Shown one piece after another: positions 28,701 to 41,900 of a DNA stretch of 64,000 nt (within the stretch, counting starts at the first letter, position 1; every line of letters begins with the position of its first letter). Both the position numbers and the translations under genes were made by a program. A model generated the notes under the pieces. The model was given only the letters and a program-made list of their open reading frames with translations. It searched no databases and was not told where the DNA came from. The DNA is from Hydractinia symbiolongicarpus (taxonomy: Eukaryota > Cnidaria > Hydrozoa > Anthoathecata > Hydractiniidae), in NCBI RefSeq assembly GCF_029227915.1, contig NC_079878.1, positions 31,461,501-31,525,500 of the forward strand. The letters run 5' to 3'.

Positions 28701-31700
28701 TTTTTCACCACTAAAACGCATGAGACTTGTAGTTTTCAAAAATGTTTTCATTTTTGATGAGACTCTTAATGAAAGAGGTTTAATCGCCGGCAAACGAAAA
28801 CCCGCGATTTCCCGTTAATCCCGGGCTTGGCCCGTATAGTCGAATGTATACAAAGAAAGTACCCTGTGAGTAAACTCATTTCTCGAACGATTTTTTAAAT
28901 TATTTTTTCACCACTAAAACGCATGAGACTTGTAGTTTTCAAAAATGTTTTCATTTTTGATGAGACGCTGAATGAAAGAAGTTTAATCGCCGGCAAACGA
29001 AAACCTGCGATTTCCCGTAAATCCCGGACTCGGCCCGTATAGGCAAATGTATACAAAGAAAGTACCCTGCGAGTAAACTCATTTCCAGAACGATTTTTTA
29101 AATTATTTTTTCACCACTAAAACGCACGAGACTTGTAGTTTTCCAAAATGTTTTCATTTTTGATGAGACGCTGAATAAAAGAAGTTTAATCGCCGGCAAA
29201 CGAAAACCCGCGAATTCCCGTAAATCCCGGACACGGCCCGTATAGTCAAAAGTATACAAAGAAAGTACCCATGAAGTAAACTCATTTCCCGAACGATTTT
29301 TTAAATTATTTTTTCACCACTAAAACGCATGAGACTTGTAGTTTTTCAAAAATGTTTTCATTTTTGATGAGACGCTGATTAAAAGAAGTTTAATCGCCGG
29401 CAAACGAAAACCCGCGACTTCCCGTAAATCCCGTGCTTGGCTCGTATAGTCGAGTATATACAAAGAAAGAACCCTGTGAGTAAATTCCTTTCAAGAGCGA
29501 TTTTTTATATTATCTTTTCATCACTAAAACGCATGAGACTTGTAGTTTTCAAAAATGTTTTCATTTTTGATGAGATGCGGAATAAAAGAAGTTTAATCGC
29601 CGGCAAACGAAAACCCGCGATTTCCCGTAAATCCCGGACTCGGCCCGTATAGTCAAAAGTACACAAAGAAAATACCCAGGGAGTAAACTCTTTTCCCGAA
29701 CGATTTTTTAAATTATTTTTTCACCACTAAAACGTATGAGACTTGTAGTTTTCAAAAATGTTTTCATTTTTGATGAGACGCTGAATAAAAGAAGTTTAAT
29801 CGCCGGCAAACGAAAACCTGCGATTTCCCGTAAATCCCGGACTCGGCCCGTATAGTCAAAAGTATACAAAGAAGGTACCCAGGGAGTAAACTCATTTCCA
29901 GAACGATTTTTTGAATTATCTTTTCACCACTAAAACGCATGAGACTTGTGGTTTTCAAAAATGTTTTCATTTTTGATGAGACGCGGAATAAAAGAAGTTT
30001 AATCGCCGGCAAACGAAAACCCGCGATTTCCCGTAAATCCCGGGCTTGGCCCGTATAGTCGAATATATACAAAGAAATTACCCTGTGAGTAAACTCATTT
30101 CCAGAACGATTTTTTAAATTATTTTTTCACCACTAAAACGCACGAGACTTGTAGTTTTCCAAAATGTTTTCATTTTTGATGAGACGCTGAATAAAAGAAG
30201 TTTAATCGGCGGCAAACGAAAACCCGCGAATTCCCGTAAATCCCGGACACGGCCCGTATAGTCAAAAGTATACAAAGAAAGTACCCATGAAGTAAACTCA
30301 TTTCCCGAACGATTTTTTAAATTATTTTTTCACCACTAAAACGCATGAGACTTGTAGTTTTTCAAAAATGTTTTCATTTTTGATGAGACGCTGATTAAAA
30401 GAAGTTTAATCGCCGGCAAACGAAAACCCGCGACTTCCCGTAAATCCCGTGCTTGGCTCGTATAGTCGAGTATATACAAAGAAAGAACCCTGTGAGTAAA
30501 TTCCTTTCAAGAGCGATTTTTTATATTATCTTTTCATCACTAAAACGCATGAGACTTGTAGTTTTCAAAAATGTTTTCATTTTTGATGAGATGCGGAATA
30601 AAAGAAGTTTAATCGCCGGCAAACGAAAACCCGCGATTTCCCGTAAATCCCGGACTCGGCCCGTATAGTCAAAAGTACAAAAAGAAAATACCCAGGGAGT
30701 AAACTCTTTTCCCGAACGATTTTTTTAATTATTTTTTCACCACTAAAACGTATGAGACTTGTAGTTTTCAAAAATGTTTTCATTTTTGATGAGACGCTGA
30801 ATAAAAGAAGTTTAATCGCCGGCAAACGAAAACCTGCGATTTCCCGTAAATCCCGGACTCGGCCCGTATAGTCAAAAGTATACAAAGAAGGTACCCAGGG
30901 AGTAAACTCATTTCCAGAACGATTTTTTAAATTATCTTTTCACCACTAAAACGCATGAGACTTGTGGTTTTCAAAAATGTTTTCATTTTTGATGAGACGC
31001 GAAATAAAAGAAGTTTAATCGCCGGCAAACGAAAACCCGCGATTTCCCGTAAATCCCGGGCTTGGCCCGTATAGTCGAATATATACAAAGAAATTACCCT
31101 GTGAGTAACTTATTTCCAGAACGATTTTTTAAATTATCTTTTCACCACTAAAACGCATGAGACTTGTAGTTTTCAAAAATGTTTTCATTTTTGATGAGAC
31201 GCGGAATAAAAGAAGTTTAATCGCCGGCAAACGAAAACCCGCGATTTCCCGTTACTCCCGGACTCGGCCCGTATAGTCAAAAGTATACAAAGAAAGTACC
31301 CAGGGAGTAAACTCATTTCCCGAACGATTTTTTAAATTACTTTTTCGCCACTAAAACGCATGAGACTTGTAGTTTTTAAAAATGTTTTCATTTTTGATGA
31401 GACGCTGAATAAAAGATGTTTAATCGCCGGCAAACGAAAACCAGCGATTTCCCGTTAATCCCGGACTCGGCCCGTATTGTCAAAAGTATACAAAGAAAGT
31501 ACCCAGGGAGTAAACTCATTTCCCGAACGATTTTTTAAATTATTTTTTCACCACTAAAACGCATGAGACTTGTAGTTTTCAGGAATGTTTTCATTTTTGA
31601 TGAGACGCTTAATGAAAGGGGTTTAATCGCCGGAAACGAACACCCGCGATTTCCCGTAAATCCCGGGATTGGCCCGTGTAGTCGAATGTATACAAAGAAA

Positions 31701-33294
31701 GTACCCTGTGAGTAAACTCATTTCCTGAACAATTTTTTAAATTATTTTTTCACCACTAAAACGCATGAGACTTGTGGTTTTCAAAAATGTTTTCATTTTT
31801 GATGAGACGCGGAATAAAAGAAGTTTAATCGCCGGCAAACGAAAACCCGCGATTTCCCGTAAATCCCGGGCTTGGCCCGTATAGTCGAATATATACAAAG
31901 AAATTACCCTGTGAGTAAACTCATTTCCAGAACGATTTTTTAAATTATTTTTTCACCACTAAAACGCACGAGACTTGTAGTTTTCCAAAATGTTTTCATT
32001 TTTGATGAGACGCTGAATAAAAGAAGTTTAATCGCCGGCAAACGAAAACCCGCGAATTCCCGTAAATCCCGGACACGGCCCGTATAGTCAAAAGTATACA
32101 AAGAAAGTACCCATGAAGTAAACTCATTTCCCGAACGATTTTTTAAATTATTTTTTCACCACTAAAACGCATGAGACTTGTAGTTTTTCAAAAATGTTTT
32201 CATTTTTGATGAGACGCTGATTAAAAGAAGTTTAATCGCCGGCAAACGAAAACCCGCGACTTCCCGTAAATCCCGTGCTTGGCTCGTATAGTCGAGTATA
32301 TACAAAGAAAGAACCCTGTGAGTAAATTCCTTTCAAGAGCGATTTTTTATATTATCTTTTCATCACTAAAACGCATGAGACTTGTAGTTTTCAAAAATGT
32401 TTTCATTTTTGATGAGATGCGGAATAAAAGAAGTTTAATCGCCGGCAAACGAAAACCCGCGATTTCCCGTAAATCCCGGACTCGGCCCGTATAGTCAAAA
32501 GTACAAAAAGAAAATACCCAGGGAGTAAACTCTTTTCCCGAACGATTTTTTTAATTATTTTTTCACCACTAAAACGTATGAGACTTGTAGTTTTCAAAAA
32601 TGTTTTCATTTTTGATGAGACGCTGAATAAAAGAAGTTTAATCGCCGGCAAACGAAAACCTGCGATTTCCCGTAAATCCCGGACTCGGCCCGTATAGTCA
32701 AAAGTATACAAAGAAGGTACCCAGGGAGTAAACTCATTTCCAGAACGATTTTTTAAATTATTTTTTCACCACTAAAACGCATGAGACTTGTAGTTTTCAG
32801 GAATGTTTTCATTTTTGATGAGACGCTTAATGAAAGGGGTTTAATCGCCGGAAACGAACACCCGCGATTTCCCGTAAATCCCGGGATTGGCCCGTGTAGT
32901 CGAATGTATACAAAGAAAGTACCCTGTGAGTAAACTCATTTCCTGAACAATTTTTTAAATTATTTTTTCACCACTAAAACGCATGAGACTTGTAGTTTTC
33001 AAAAATGTTTTCATTTTTGATGAGACGCTTAATGAAAGGGGTTTAATCGCCGGCAAGCGAAAACCCGCGATTTCCCCTAAATCCCTGACTCGGCCCGTAT
33101 AGTCAAAAGTATAAAAAGAAAGTACCCAGGGAGTAAACTCATTTCCCGAACGATTTTTTAAATTAATTTTTCACCACTAAAACGCATGAGACTTGTAGTT
33201 TTCAAAAATGTTTTCATTTTTGATGAGACTCTTAATGAAAGAGGTTTAATCGCCGGCAAACGAAAACCCGCGATTTCCCCTAAATCCCGGACTC

Positions 33295-33350
33295 GGCCCG
33301 TATAGTCAAAAGTATACAAAGAAAGTACCCAGGGAGTAAACTCATTTCCC
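33295..33350. repeat. shortened 56-bp satellite monomer, copy 1
   Basis: From GGCCCG at 33,295 the monomer runs only to CTCATTTCCC and then joins GGCCCGTATA at 33,351. It is 56 bp instead of 203, an internal loss of about 147 bp. The shared CCCG at both deletion edges suggests microhomology or slippage. Confidence 0.85.
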
Positions 33351-34566
33351 GGCCCGTATAGGCAAAAGTATACAAAGAAAGTACCCTGCGAGTAAACTCA
33401 TTTCCAGAACGATTTTTTAAATTATTTTTCCACCACTAAAACGCACGAGACTTGTAGTTTTCCAAAATGTTTTCATTTTTGATGAGACGCTGAATAAAAG
33501 AAGTTTAATCGCCGGCAAACGAAAACCCGCGAATTCCCGTAGATCCGGGACTCGGCCCGTATAGTCAAAAGTATACAAAGAAGGTACCCAGGGAGTAAAC
33601 TCATTTCCAGAACGATTTTTTAAATTATCTTTTCACCACTAAAACGCATGAGACTTGTGGTTTTCAAAAATGTTTTCATTTTTGATGAGACGCGGAATAA
33701 AAGAAGTTTAATCGCCGGCAAACGAAAACCCGCGATTTCCCGTAAATCCCAGGCTTGGCCCGTATAGTCGAATATATACAAAGAAATTACCCTGTGAGTA
33801 ACTTATTTCCAGAACGATTTTTTAAATTATCTTTTCACCACTAAAACGCATGAGACTTGTAGTTTTCAAAAATGTTTTCATTTTTGATGAGACGCGGAAT
33901 AAAAGAAGTTTAATCGCCGGCAAACGAAAACCCGCGATTTCCCGTTAATCCCGGACTCGGCCCGTATAGTCAAAAGTATACAAAGAAAGTACCCAGGGAG
34001 TAAACTCATTTCCCGAACGATTTTTTAAATTATCTTTTCACCACTAAAACGCATGAGACTTGTGGTTTTCAAAAATGTTTTCATTTTTGATGAGACGCGG
34101 AATAAAAGAAGTTTAATCGCCGGCAAACGAAAACCCGCGATTTCCCGTAAATCCCGGGCTTGGCCCGTATAGTCGAATATATACAAAGAAATTACCCTGT
34201 GAGTAACTTATTTCCAGAACGATTTTTTAAATTATCTTTTCACCACTAAAACGCATGAGACTTGTAGTTTTCAAAAATGTTTTCATTTTTGATGAGACTC
34301 TTAATGAAAGAGGTTTAATCGCCGGCAAACGAAAACCCGCGATTTCCCGTTAATCCCGGACTCGGCCCGTATAGTCAAAAGTATAAAAAGAAAGTACCCA
34401 GGGAGTAAACTCATTTCCCGAACGATTTTTTAAATTATTTTTTCACCACTAAAACGCATGAGACTTGTAGTTTTCAAAAATGTTTTCATTTTTGATGAGA
34501 CTCTTAATGAAAGAGGTTTAATCGCCGGCAAACGAAAACCCGCGATTTCCCCTAAATCCCGGACTC

Positions 34567-34622
34567 GGCCCGTATAGTCAAAAGTATACAAAGAAAGTAC
34601 CCAGGGAGTAAACTCATTTCCC
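34567..34622. repeat. shortened 56-bp satellite monomer, copy 2
   Basis: The deletion junction is identical to the one at 33,350, placed 1,272 bp further on. The same breakpoint twice means the deletion happened once and the block was then copied. The step equals the 56-bp remnant plus about six monomers less 2 bp. Confidence 0.85.
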
Positions 34623-35899
34623 GGCCCGTATAGGCAAAAGTATACAAAGAAAGTACCCTGCGAGTAAACTCATTTCCAGAACGATTTTTAAATTATTTTT
34701 CCACCACTAAAACGCACGAGACTTGTAGTTTTCCAAAATGTTTTCATTTTTGATGAGACGCTGAATAAAAGAAGTTTAATCGCCGGCAAACGAAAACCCG
34801 CGAATTCCCGTAGATCCCGGACTCGGCCCGTATAGTCAAAAGTATACAAAGAAGGTACCCAGGAGTAAACTCATTTCCAGAACGATTTTTTAAATTATCT
34901 TTTCACCACTAAAACGCATGAGGCTTGTGGTTTTCAAAAATGTTTTCATTTTTGATGAGACGCGGAATAAAAGAAGTTTAATCGCCGGCAAACGAAAACC
35001 CGCGATTTCCCGTAAATCCCGGGCTTGGCCCGTATAGTCGAATATATACAAAGAAATTACCCTGTGAGTAACTTATTTCCAGAACGATTTTTTAAATTAT
35101 CTTTTCACCACTAAAACGCATGAGACTTGTAGTTTTCAAAAATGTTTTCATTTTTGATGAGACGCGGAATAAAAGAAGTTTAATCGCCGGTAAACGAAAA
35201 CCCGCGATTTCCCGTTAATCCCGGACTCGGCCCGTATAGTCAAAAGTATACAAAGAAAGTACCCAGGGAGTAAACTCATTTCCCGAACGATTTTTTAAAT
35301 TATTTTCTCACCACTAAAACGCATGAGACTTGTAGTTTTTAGGAATGTTTTCATTTTTGATGAGACGCTTAATGAAAGGGGTTTAATCGCCGGAAACGAA
35401 CACCCGCGATTTCCCGTAAATCCCGGGATTGGCCCGTGTAGTCGAATGTATACAAAGAAAGTACCCTGTGAGTAAACTCATTTCCTGAACAATTTTTTAA
35501 ATTATTTTTCACCACTAAAACGCATGAGACTTGTAGTTTTCAAAAATGTTTTCATTTTTGATGAGACGCTTAATGAAAGGGGTTTAATCGCCGGAAACGA
35601 ACACCCGCGATTTCCCGTAAATCCCGGGCTTGGCCCGTATAGTCGAATGTATAAAAAGAAAGTACCCAGGGAGTAAACTCATTTCCCGAACGATTTTTTA
35701 AATTATTTTTTCACCACTAAAACGCATGAGACTTGTAGTTTTCAAAAATGTTTTCATTTTTGATGAGACGCTTAATGAAAGGGGTTTAATCGCCGGAAAT
35801 GAACACCTGCGATTTCCCGTAAATCCCGGGCTTGGCCCGTATAGTCGAATGTATACAAAAAAGTACCCTGTGAATAAATTCCTTTCCAGAGCGATTTTT

Positions 35900-35906
35900 T
35901 ATATTT
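35900..35906. other. satellite inversion junction
   Basis: A forward monomer reading GAGCGATTTTTTATATT breaks here and continues as TTTACGGGAAATCGCGGG, which is the reverse-complement satellite. ATTT is common to both sides, so the exact breakpoint lies within about 4 bp. Every monomer before this point reads in one direction and every monomer after it in the other, including those beyond the transposon. Confidence 0.95.
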
Positions 35907-38900
35907 ACGGGAAATCGCGGGTTTTCGTTCGCCGGCGATTAAACATCTTTTATTAAGCGTCTCATCAAAAATGAAAACATTTTTGAGAAATGAGTTTACT
36001 CCCTGGGTATTTTCTTTGTGTACTTTTGACTATAAGGGCCGAGTCCGGGATTTACGGCAAATCGCGGGTTTTCGTTTGCCGGCGATTAAACTTCTTTTAT
36101 TCCGCGTCTCATCAAAAATGAAAACATTTTTGAAAACTACAAGTCTCATGCGTTTTAGTGATGAAAAGATAATATAAAAAATCGTTCTGGAAAGGAATTT
36201 ACTCACAGGGTACTTTCTTTGTATACATTCGACTATACGGGCCAAGCCCGGGATTTACGGGAAATCGCGGGTTTTCGTTTGCCGGCGATTAAACTTCTTT
36301 CATTAAGCGTCTCATCAAAAATGAAAACATTTTTGAAAATTACAAGTCTCATGCGTTTTAGTGGTGAAAAGATAATTTAAAAAATCGTTGTGGAAATGAG
36401 TTTACTCACAGGGTACTTTCTTTGTATATACTCGACTATACTGGCCAAGCACGGGATTTACGGGAAATCGCGGGTTTTTGTTTGCCGGCGATTAAACTTC
36501 TTTTATTCAGCGTCTCATCAAAAATGAAAACATTTTTGAAAACTACAAGTCTCATGCGTTTTAGTGGTGAAAAAATAATTTAAAAAACCGTTCGGGAAAT
36601 GAGTTTACTCCCTGGGTACTTTCTTTGTATACTTTTGACTATACGGGCCGAGTCCGGGATTTACGGCAAATCGCGGGTTTTCGTTTGCCGGCGATTAAAC
36701 TTCTTTTATTCCGCGTCTCATCAAAAATGAAAACATTTTTGAAAACTACAAGTCTCATGCGTTTTAGTGATGAAAAGATAATATAAAAAATCGTTCTGGA
36801 AAGGAATTTACTCACAGGGTACTTTCTTTGTATACATTCGACTATACGGGCCAAGCCCGGGATTTACGGGAAATCGCGGGTTTTCGTTTGCCGGCGATTA
36901 AACTTCTTTCATTAAGCGTCTCATCAAAAATGAAAACATTTTTGAAAATTACAAGTCTCATGCGTTTTAGTGGTGAAAAGATAATTTAAAAAATCGTTGT
37001 GGAAATGAGTTTACTCACAGGGTACTTTCTTTGTATATACTCGACTATACTGGCCAAGCACGGGATTTACGGGAAATCGCGGGTTTTTGTTTGCCGGCGA
37101 TTAAACTTCTTTTATTCAGCGTCTCATCAAAAATGAAAACATTTTTGAAAACTACAAGTCTCATGCGTTTTAGTGGTGAAAAAATAATTTAAAAAACCGT
37201 TCGGGAAATGAGTTTACTCCCTGGGTACTTTCTTTGTATACTTTTGACTATACGGGCCGACTCCGGGATTTACGGGAATTCGCGGGTTTTCGTTTGCCGG
37301 CGATTAAACTTCTTTTATTCAGCGTCTCATCAAAAATGAAAACATTTTGGAAAACTACAAGTCTCGTTCGTTTTAGTGGTGAAAAAATAATTTAAAAAAT
37401 CGTTCTGGAAATGAGTTTACTCGCAGGGTACTTTCTTTGTATACTTTTGCCTATACGGGCCAAGTCCGGGATTTACGGGAAATCGCAGGTTTTCGTTTGC
37501 CGGCGATTAAACTTCTTTTATTCAGCGTCTCATCAAGAATGAAAACATTTTTAAAAACTACAAGTCTCATACGTTTTAGTGGTGAAAAAATAATTTAAAA
37601 AATCGTTCGGGAAATGAGTTTACTCCCTGGGTATTTTCTTTGTGTACTTTTGGCTATACGGACCGACTCCGGGATTTACGGGAAATTGCGGGTTTTTGTT
37701 TGCCGGCGATTAAACTTCTTTTATTCCTCGTCTCATCAAAAATGAAAACATTTTTGAAAAATACAAGTATCATGCGTTTTAGTGATGAAAAGATAATATA
37801 TAAAATCGTTCTGGAAAGGAATTTACTCACAGGGTACTTTCTTTGTATATACTCGACTATACGAGCCAAGCACGGGATTTACAGGAAATCGCGGGTTTTC
37901 GTTTGCCGGCGATTAAACTTCTTTTATTCAGCGTCTCATCAAAAATGAAAACATTTTTGAAAACTACAAGTCTCATACGTTTTAGTGGTGAAAAAATAAT
38001 TTAAAAAATCGTTCGGGAAATGAGTTAACTCCCTGGGTACTTTCTTTGTATACTTTTGACTATGCGGGCCGAGTCCGGGATTTACGGGAAATCGCGGGTT
38101 TTCGTTTGCCGGCGATTAAACATCTTTTATTAAGCGTCTCATCAAAAATGAAAACATTTTTGAAAACTACAAGTCTCATGCGTTTTAGTGGTGAAAAGAT
38201 AATTTAAAAAATCGTTCTGGAAATGAGTTTACTCACAACGTACTTTCTTTGTATATACTCGACTATACGGGCCAAGCACGGGATTTACGGGAAATCGCGG
38301 GTTTTCGTTTGCCGGCGATTATACTTCTTTTATTCAGCGTCTCATCAAAAATGAAAACATTCCTGAAAACTAGAAGTCTCATGCGCTTTAGTGGTGAAAA
38401 AATAATTTAAAAAATCGTTCGGAAAATGGGTTTACTCCCTGGGTACTTTCTTTGTATACTTTTGACTATTTGGGCCGAGTCCGGGTTTTACGGGAAATCG
38501 CGGGTTTTCGTTTGCCGGCGATTAAACATCTTTTATTCAGCGTCTCATCAAAAATGAAAACATTTTTGAAAACTACAAGTCTCATGCGTTTTAGTGGTGA
38601 AAAGATAATTTAAAAAATCGTTCTGGAAATGAGTTTACTCCCTGCGTATTTTCTTTGTATACTTTTGACTATACGGGCCAAGTCCGGGATTTACGGGAAT
38701 CCGCGGGTTTTCGTTTGCCGGCGATTAAACTTCTTTTATTCAGCGTCTCATCAAAAATGAAAACATTTTTGAAAACTACAAGTCTCATACGTTTTAGTGG
38801 TGAAAAAATAATTTAAAAAATCGTTCGGGAAATGAGTTTACTCCCTGGGTATTTTCTTTGTATACTTTTGACTATACGGGCAAAGTCCGGGATTTACGGG

Positions 38901-41900
38901 AAATCGCGGGTTTTCGTTTGCCGGCGATTAAACATCTCTCATTAAGCGTATTATCAAAAATGGAAACATTCCTGAAAACTACAAGTCTCATGCGTTTTAG
39001 TGGTGAAAAAATAATTTAAAAAATCGTTCGGGAAATGAGTTAACTCCCTGGGTACTTTCTTTGTATACTTTTGACTATGCGGGCCGAGTCCGGGATTTAC
39101 GGGAAATCGCGGGTTTTCGTTTGCCGGCGATTAAACATCTTTTATTAAGCGTCTCATCAAAAATGAAAACATTTTTGAAAAATACAAGTATCATGCGTTT
39201 TAGTGATGAAAAGATAATATATAAAATCGTTCTGGAAAGGAATTTACTCACAGGGTACTTTCTTTGTATATACTCGACTATACGAGCCAAGCACGGGATT
39301 TACAGGAAATCGCGGGTTTTCGTTTGCCGGCGATTAAACTTCTTTTATTCAGCGTCTCATCAAAAATGAAAACATTTTTGAAAACTACAAGTCTCATACG
39401 TTTTAGTGGTGAAAAAATAATTTAAAAAATCGTTCGGGAAATGAGTTTACTCCCTGGGTATTTTCTTTGTATACTTTTGACTATACGGGCAAAGTCCGGG
39501 ATTTACGGGAAATCGCGGGTTTTCGTTTGCCGGCGATTAAACATCTCTCATTAAGCGTATTATCAAAAATGGAAACATTCCTGAAAACTACAAGTCTCAT
39601 GCGTTTTAGTGGTGAAAAAATAATTTAAAAAATCGTTCGGGAAATGAGTTAACTCCCTGGGTACTTTCTTTGTATACTTTTGACTATGTGGGCCGAGTCC
39701 GGGATTTACGGGAAATCGCGGGTTTTCGTTTGCCGGCGATTAAACATCTTTTATTAAGCGTCTCATCAAAAATGAAAACATTTTTGAAAACTACAAGTCT
39801 CATGCGTTTTAGTGGTGAAAAGATAATTTAAAAAATCGTTCTGGAAATGAGTTTACTCACAGGGTACTTTCTTTGTATATACTCGACTATACGGGCCAAG
39901 CACGGGATTTACGGGAAATCGCGGGTTTTCGTTTGCCGGCGATTAAACTTCTTTTATTCAGCGTCTCATCAAAAATGAAAACATTCCTGAAAACTAGAAG
40001 TCTCATGCGTTTTAGTGGTGAAAAAATAATTTAAAAAATCGTTCGGAAAATGGGTTTACTCCCTGGGTACTTTCTTTGTATACTTTTGACTATTTGGGCC
40101 GAGTCCGGGTTTTACGGGAAATCGCGGGTTTTCGTTTGCCAGCGATTAAACATCTTTTATTCAGCGTCTCATCAAAAATGAAAACATTTTTTAAAACTAC
40201 AAGTCTCATGCGTTTTAGTGGTGAAAAGATAATTTAAAAAATCGTTCTGGAAATGAGTTTACTCCCTGCGTATTTTCTTTTTATACTTTTGACTATACGG
40301 GCCAAGTCCGGGATTTACGGGAATTCGCGGGTTTTCGTTTGCCGGCAATTAAACTTCTTTTATTCAGCGTCTCATCAAAAATGAAAACATTTTTGAAAAC
40401 TACAAGTCTCATACGTTTTAGTGGTGAAAAAATAATTTAAAAAATCGTTCGAGAAATGAGTTTACTCCCTGGGTATTTTCTTTGTATACTTTTGACTATA
40501 CGGGCAAAGTCCGGGATTTACGGGAAATCGCGGGTTTTCGTTTGCCGGCGATTAAACATCTCTCATTAAGCGTATTATCAAAAATGGAAACATTCCTGAA
40601 AACTACAAGTCTCATGCGTTTTAGTGGTGAAAAAATAATTTAAAAAATCGTTCGGGAAATGAGTTAACTCCCTGGGTACTTTCTTTGTATACTTTTGACT
40701 ATGCGGGCCGAGTCCGGGATTTACGGGAAATCGCGAGTTTTCGTTTGCCGGCGATTAAACATCTTTTATTAAGCGTCTCATCAAAAATGAAAACATTTTT
40801 AAAAACTACAAGTCTCATGCGTTTTAGTGGTGAAAAGATAATTTAAAAAATCGTTCGGAAAATGGGTTTACTCCCTGGGTACTTTCTTTGTATACTTTTG
40901 ACTATACGGGCCGAGTCCGGGTTTTACGGGAAATCGCGGGTTTTCGTTTGCGGGCGATTAAACATCTTTTATTCAGCGTCTCATCAAAAATGAAAACATT
41001 TTTGAAAACTACAAGTCTCATGCGTTTTAGTGGTGAAAAGATAATTTAAAAAATCGTTCTGGAAATGAGTTTACTCCCTGCGTATTTTCCTTGTATACTT
41101 TTGACTATACGGGCCAAGTCCGGGATTTACGGGAATTCGCGGGTTTTCGTTTGCCGGCAATTTAAACTTCCTTTATTCAGCGTCTCATCAAAAATGAGAA
41201 CGTTTTTGAAAACTACAAGTCTCATACGTTTTAGTGGTGAAAAATTAATTTAAAAAATCGTTCGGGAAATGAGTTTACTCCCTGGGTATTTTCTTTGTAT
41301 ACTTTTGACTACACGGGCCAAGTCCGGGATTTACGGGAAATCGCGGGTTTTCGTTTTCCGGCGATTAAACATCTTTTATTCAGCGTCTCATCAAAAATGA
41401 AAACATTTTTGAAAACTACAAGTCTCATGCGTTTTAGTGGTGAAAAAATAATTTAAAAAATCGTTCGGGAAATGAGTTTACTCCCTGGGTACTTTCTTTG
41501 TATACTTTTGACTATACGGGCCGAGTCCGGGATTTACGGGAAATCGCGGGTTTTCGTTTGCCGGCGATTAAACATCTTTTATTCAGCGTCTCATCAAAAA
41601 TGAAAACATTTTAAAAAACTACAAGTCTCATGCGTTTTAGTGGTGAAAAGATAATTTAAAAAATCGTTCTGGAAAGGAGTTTACTCCCTGCGTATTTTCT
41701 TTGTATACTTTTGACTATACGGGCCGAGTCCGGGATTTACGGGAATTCGGGGGTTTTCGTTTGCCGGCGATTAAACTTCTTTTATTCAGCGTCTCATCAA
41801 AAATGAAAATATTTTTGAAAACTACAAGTCTCATACGTTTTAGAGGTGAAAAAATAATTTAAAAAATCGTTCGGGAAATGAGTTTACTCCCTGGGTATTT

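Larger units (their letters stand above)
1..35902. repeat. 203-bp satellite array, first orientation
   Basis: Continuous head-to-tail array of a monomer of about 203 bp. The phrase GATTTCCCGTAAATCCCGG starts at 1, 204 and (as a variant) 407, and recurs at this spacing throughout, for roughly 175 copies. Monomer variants differ at fixed places: TATAGTC versus TATAGGC, CCCAGGGAG versus CCCTGCGAG or CCCTGTGAG, ATTATTTTTTC versus ATTATCTTTTC, and TTCAAAAATG versus TTCAGGAATGC. They recur in multi-monomer blocks. Short open frames of 60-100 codons recur with the repeat and are not genes. Copies from 1 to about 25 kb are more uniform than those from 26 to 36 kb, where 2-, 4- and 8-bp indels and shortened monomers appear. 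I saw no transposon or gene inside this stretch. Confidence 0.97.

Noticed and set aside
1-35902. CRISPR array
   Set aside because: The spacing is regular, but the whole 203-bp unit is repeated with no unique spacers, and the setting is eukaryotic.
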